From the NCBI GenBank assembly GCA_002483135.1, contig DLHI01000007.1, forward strand, positions 1-64,000: a DNA stretch of 64,000 nt, written 5' to 3'. Every line of letters starts with the position of its first letter. Positions within the stretch are counted from its first letter, which is position 1. The notes beneath the pieces were generated by a model. The model had not been told where the DNA came from and ran no database searches. It saw only the letters and a list, made by a program, of their open reading frames with translations. The stretch comes from Hyphomonadaceae bacterium UBA7672 (GTDB lineage: Bacteria; Pseudomonadota; Alphaproteobacteria; Caulobacterales; Hyphomonadaceae). The translations under genes were made by a program, and so were the position numbers. This document shows, one piece after another, positions 61,553-64,000 of this stretch.

Positions 61553-63754
61553 TCAAGCGTTGCGAGAGCCGTTCAGCGGCTGGTGAGCAGTTGGTTTCTC
61601 CGCAGTTGCGCTAGAGCCTTTCCGCTCCGCCTCGCGCTTGGCTGCGTCCCGCTTGATCGTCATTGAGGGGCGTGGTCCTCCGGCCTTGCTCGGGCGCGGC
61701 TGCTTTTCGTACTCCTTGCGGATCAGCTTGCCGATGCGCGCGCGGTAATCCTCGAGGCTGTAAAGCGCATCCCATTCGGCGCGCAGGGCCGTGTTAAGTG
61801 TTTCGTAGCGCTTTTTGTCCTTTTCTAGGGCCCGGATGGTCGGCACGATCTTTCGTATCATGTCGTCCTCCGTTGCGAAAAAATTCTCGTGCTTGAGGAA
61901 CCTGTCGTTCGGGAAGAACTCGTCCGTATAGAGGGCGAAACCGATCGCGCCTTGGTAGATCGGCTGGGCAACATAGCCGTCAAAGCCTTCGCCGTAGGAT
62001 ATTGAGAATTTGCAGCGCGTCGCCAGGTCCATGTACTTGTCAAAGGTTATGCCATTGATCGGCAGGATCGTGTAGTCGTCGAGCTGCTTCAGCTTCTCCT
62101 CGACCTTCGCGCGGTAGGGCGCGTCGTCATCCGACGTGATGATGAGGTTCTCCTTCTCGGAAAACCTCGAGCCGGGATACTCGGAGAGGTCGGTGTAGGC
62201 TGGCACCAGCAGCGTCGGTAGCTGGTAGAAGTCGGCCCAGTCCTGCGTTGAATAGGCGTGGTGCGCGGCCGAAACACCTACGGAGGAGGCGATGCGCCTC
62301 AGATCGCGATAAGCGGTCTCCTCCGGCATAAACCGGATGTTCTGGTTAAGAATGTTGATGTGCACGCTGTCGCGGCGCAGCAGGTAATCAATCATGTCCC
62401 TCGACATGTTCCTCACGAAGTCCGTCGTTGCGTACTCGGGGACGTGCAGCTGCAGGTCGCGCACGTTGCGGAAGATGCGCAGCTGGTCGAAGCGATACAC
62501 CGTCTCGCTATTCCGGAAAGCCGAGTTGCGGACATAGGTTAGGTTCTTGGGATTCGGACGCGTCATCAGGATGACGTCGTAGCCGTGCTCCCGACGCGAG
62601 CGGCGCAGCTGGTTGGCCATGGAGAAAATCGAGAAAATCCCACCGCTCATTGCGTTGTGTTCGGGCAAGACGAAGACGCAAAGCTTCTCGGTGTCGATAA
62701 TCTCCATCGGCAGGAGGAAGTCCTGCGCGCGAGCGAGCACCACGTGCTCCTCCTGCGAGAGCAGCGCCTGGTTGTTGAGGTCCAGTGTTGAGCGGAAAGC
62801 CTCTTCGCGCGATCCGATGGAACGACCTTCGTGCACTCCGAAGCACGCATAGTGGGCCAACGGGTTCATGCCGGCGATCTGGACATCAGGATTCCGATAA
62901 AGGTACTCGCGCGTATTGAACTGGTTCTGCGGATTGTAGAGCTTCTTCCAGCCGATCTCCATGTAGTGATCGTAGGGATCCATTCCTTGGAGATCGAGGC
63001 TAGGATTGTTTCGCACATAATAGTCTGCGGAGAAGTAGGCGCGCGGCGTGTCGTAGTCGAAGTCGATCCGCGCACCGGGCACGAGCAGGACAAGGCTACG
63101 CCGCTCGGCATGGCCCGAGATCGCATAGTGCACGAGCGGGTTAATTCCCGCTTTCGCTACATCCGCGTGGATCCTGAGGTAAGTATTGCCGTCGAACCGA
63201 CGACTGGGATTGTAGCCCAACTTCCATCCAAGTGAGAGATAATGTTCGAACGGAGTCATTCCGCCCAGGTCGGCCAGCGGATGATTGCTAAGGTAGTATT
63301 TTGCGTCGAAACGCGCGCGCGCGAATTCAAGGCTGACACCTTCGAGCGGGGCTACGCGTTCCGGCCGGTCAGCTGAAACCGTCGCATCTCGAGCAGAGAC
63401 CGCAGCTTCGGCGGAGGCGGAGATCGGCCCCAGCGGTTCGTCGTCGAACGGGTTCGCGATGTCGGAGCCAAGCTTCAGTGAGACATAGCTACGTCCCTCG
63501 GCGCGCCCCGCCAGGACATAGTGCAGGAGAGGGTTCATTCCCGCCCGTGCGACGTCGATATGAAGTTTGAGGTAGGCGTCTCCGTCGAACTTCTCGCTTG
63601 GATTGAAGCCATCCTTCCAGCCCAGGGTCAGATAATGCTCGAACGGATCCATGCCCTCCAAGTCGAGGTCGGCATGAGCCGAAACGTAGTAGTCTTCATC
63701 AAAGAACCCTAACGCCAGCTCGAGGTTTTTTCCCGTCAGCTTGTGGTCGGCCAT
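61553..63754 (-). CDS. large protein with NPDV-type repeats and a glycosyltransferase-like C-terminal domain
   Basis: The 733-residue protein carries six copies of the FDxxYY..NPDV..GMDPFEHY..LGW repeat in three pairs (about residues 16-85, 145-225 and 240-310), the same repeat as the 1,298-residue protein. The C-terminal half (LCVFVLPEHNAMSGGIFSIF, VILMTRPNPKNL, ISYGEGFDGYVAQPIYQGAI) resembles a GT-B glycosyltransferase. The tail is basic and low-complexity (KAGGPRPSMTIKRDAAKRE). It converges on the methyltransferase gene. The repeat may bind a shared glycan or partner. Confidence 0.8.
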   Translation of the reverse strand: MADHKLTGKNLELALGFFDEDYYVSAHADLDLEGMDPFEHYLTLGWKDGFNPSEKFDGDAYLKLHIDVARAGMNPLLHYVLAGRAEGRSYVSLKLGSDIANPFDDEPLGPISASAEAAVSARDATVSADRPERVAPLEGVSLEFARARFDAKYYLSNHPLADLGGMTPFEHYLSLGWKLGYNPSRRFDGNTYLRIHADVAKAGINPLVHYAISGHAERRSLVLLVPGARIDFDYDTPRAYFSADYYVRNNPSLDLQGMDPYDHYMEIGWKKLYNPQNQFNTREYLYRNPDVQIAGMNPLAHYACFGVHEGRSIGSREEAFRSTLDLNNQALLSQEEHVVLARAQDFLLPMEIIDTEKLCVFVLPEHNAMSGGIFSIFSMANQLRRSRREHGYDVILMTRPNPKNLTYVRNSAFRNSETVYRFDQLRIFRNVRDLQLHVPEYATTDFVRNMSRDMIDYLLRRDSVHINILNQNIRFMPEETAYRDLRRIASSVGVSAAHHAYSTQDWADFYQLPTLLVPAYTDLSEYPGSRFSEKENLIITSDDDAPYRAKVEEKLKQLDDYTILPINGITFDKYMDLATRCKFSISYGEGFDGYVAQPIYQGAIGFALYTDEFFPNDRFLKHENFFATEDDMIRKIVPTIRALEKDKKRYETLNTALRAEWDALYSLEDYRARIGKLIRKEYEKQPRPSKAGGPRPSMTIKRDAAKREAERKGSSATAEKPTAHQPLNGSRNA

Positions 63755-63895
63755 ACAAATTCTTCCTGCCCAAGCGGATGTCTAAAGCCATCCCCACCCG
63801 CACGAACGGTTCTAGAGGAAACTTCCGAGCCAGGCCAAGCACTTTCAACCGACGGAGGTTTATCGAAAGCAACGATCACCCCTTTTCGACGACGT

Positions 63896-64000
63896 CTACG
63901 CCTGCCGGCCTGTCCGGTAGGCGGCACGCCTCGCAAAACGCTCGTAGGCAGCCGTAAGGTCCTCGCGGGAACCATATTCTAAGAAGACCAGCCCGACGCG
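63896..64000 (-). CDS. C-terminal end of a gene running off the right edge
   Basis: The minus strand is open from the edge and reads RVGLVFLEYGSREDLTAAYE, then RFARRAAYRTGRQA and TAG at 63898-63896. The amino-acid use looks like real coding, so this is the 3' end of a gene whose start lies beyond the window. The 34 residues are too few to name a family. Position in the glycan island hints at another sugar enzyme. Confidence 0.5.
   Translation of the reverse strand, partial: RVGLVFLEYGSREDLTAAYERFARRAAYRTGRQA

Overview
The window is a 64 kb piece of a high-GC Gram-negative chromosome. It most likely comes from an alphaproteobacterium of the Caulobacterales/Hyphomonadaceae type. The reasons are the dense small operons, GTG and TTG starts with GGAG-like ribosome binding sites, a sphingomonad/caulobacter-style TonB receptor, Kdo genes (kdsB, kdsD) that imply lipopolysaccharide, and the style of the response regulator and UvrB. 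This assignment is inference. I saw no rRNA, tRNA, CRISPR array or intact insertion sequence.

The left part (1-31 kb) is mostly housekeeping. It holds a partial SRAP/YedK-type DNA-repair peptidase, uvrB, a TonB-dependent receptor, two tandem small glycine-zipper lipoproteins, a MORN-repeat protein, pyruvate kinase, a response regulator, cytidine deaminase and enoyl-CoA hydratase, a LysR/VOC pair, a GST, cytochromes, priA, xerC, a sugar aminotransferase, a hybrid histidine kinase, a TPR lipoprotein and purU. Between uvrB and the SRAP gene sits a two-gene AAA ATPase plus DUF4435/TOPRIM module. Its architecture is that of the PARIS (AriA-AriB) anti-phage system.

The middle (31-39.7 kb) starts with an antitoxin that has a truncated toxin remnant. 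It continues with Kdo and nucleotide-sugar supply: kdsB, kdsD, a UDP-glucuronate-epimerase-like enzyme, an AGE-family sugar isomerase, a GT2, a transaldolase-like aldolase and manC.

The right part (39.9-64 kb) is a surface-glycan island. It contains a HAD-UbiA fusion, GtrA, several GT2 and GT4 glycosyltransferases, and an O-antigen-ligase/acyltransferase fusion. It also has a Wzt/Wzm-type ABC exporter whose permease gene carries an 11-G tract, Fe/2OG-dioxygenase and methyltransferase decorating enzymes, and two large proteins that share FD..YY..NPDV..PL.HY..G repeats. Divergent from the exporter is an operon in which a MotA/ZorA-like and MotB/ZorB-like ion-motor pair is followed directly by a 1,298-residue repeat-GT2-GH99/WbsX-like protein. 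This motor-plus-glycan operon, without any Zorya effector, is the most unusual arrangement in the window.

Smaller signals include a dispersed palindromic element inserted in frame in the SRAP gene, a possible 25-residue lipopeptide gene, a glycosyltransferase remnant at 45.8-46.1 kb, and a partial gene running off the right edge.
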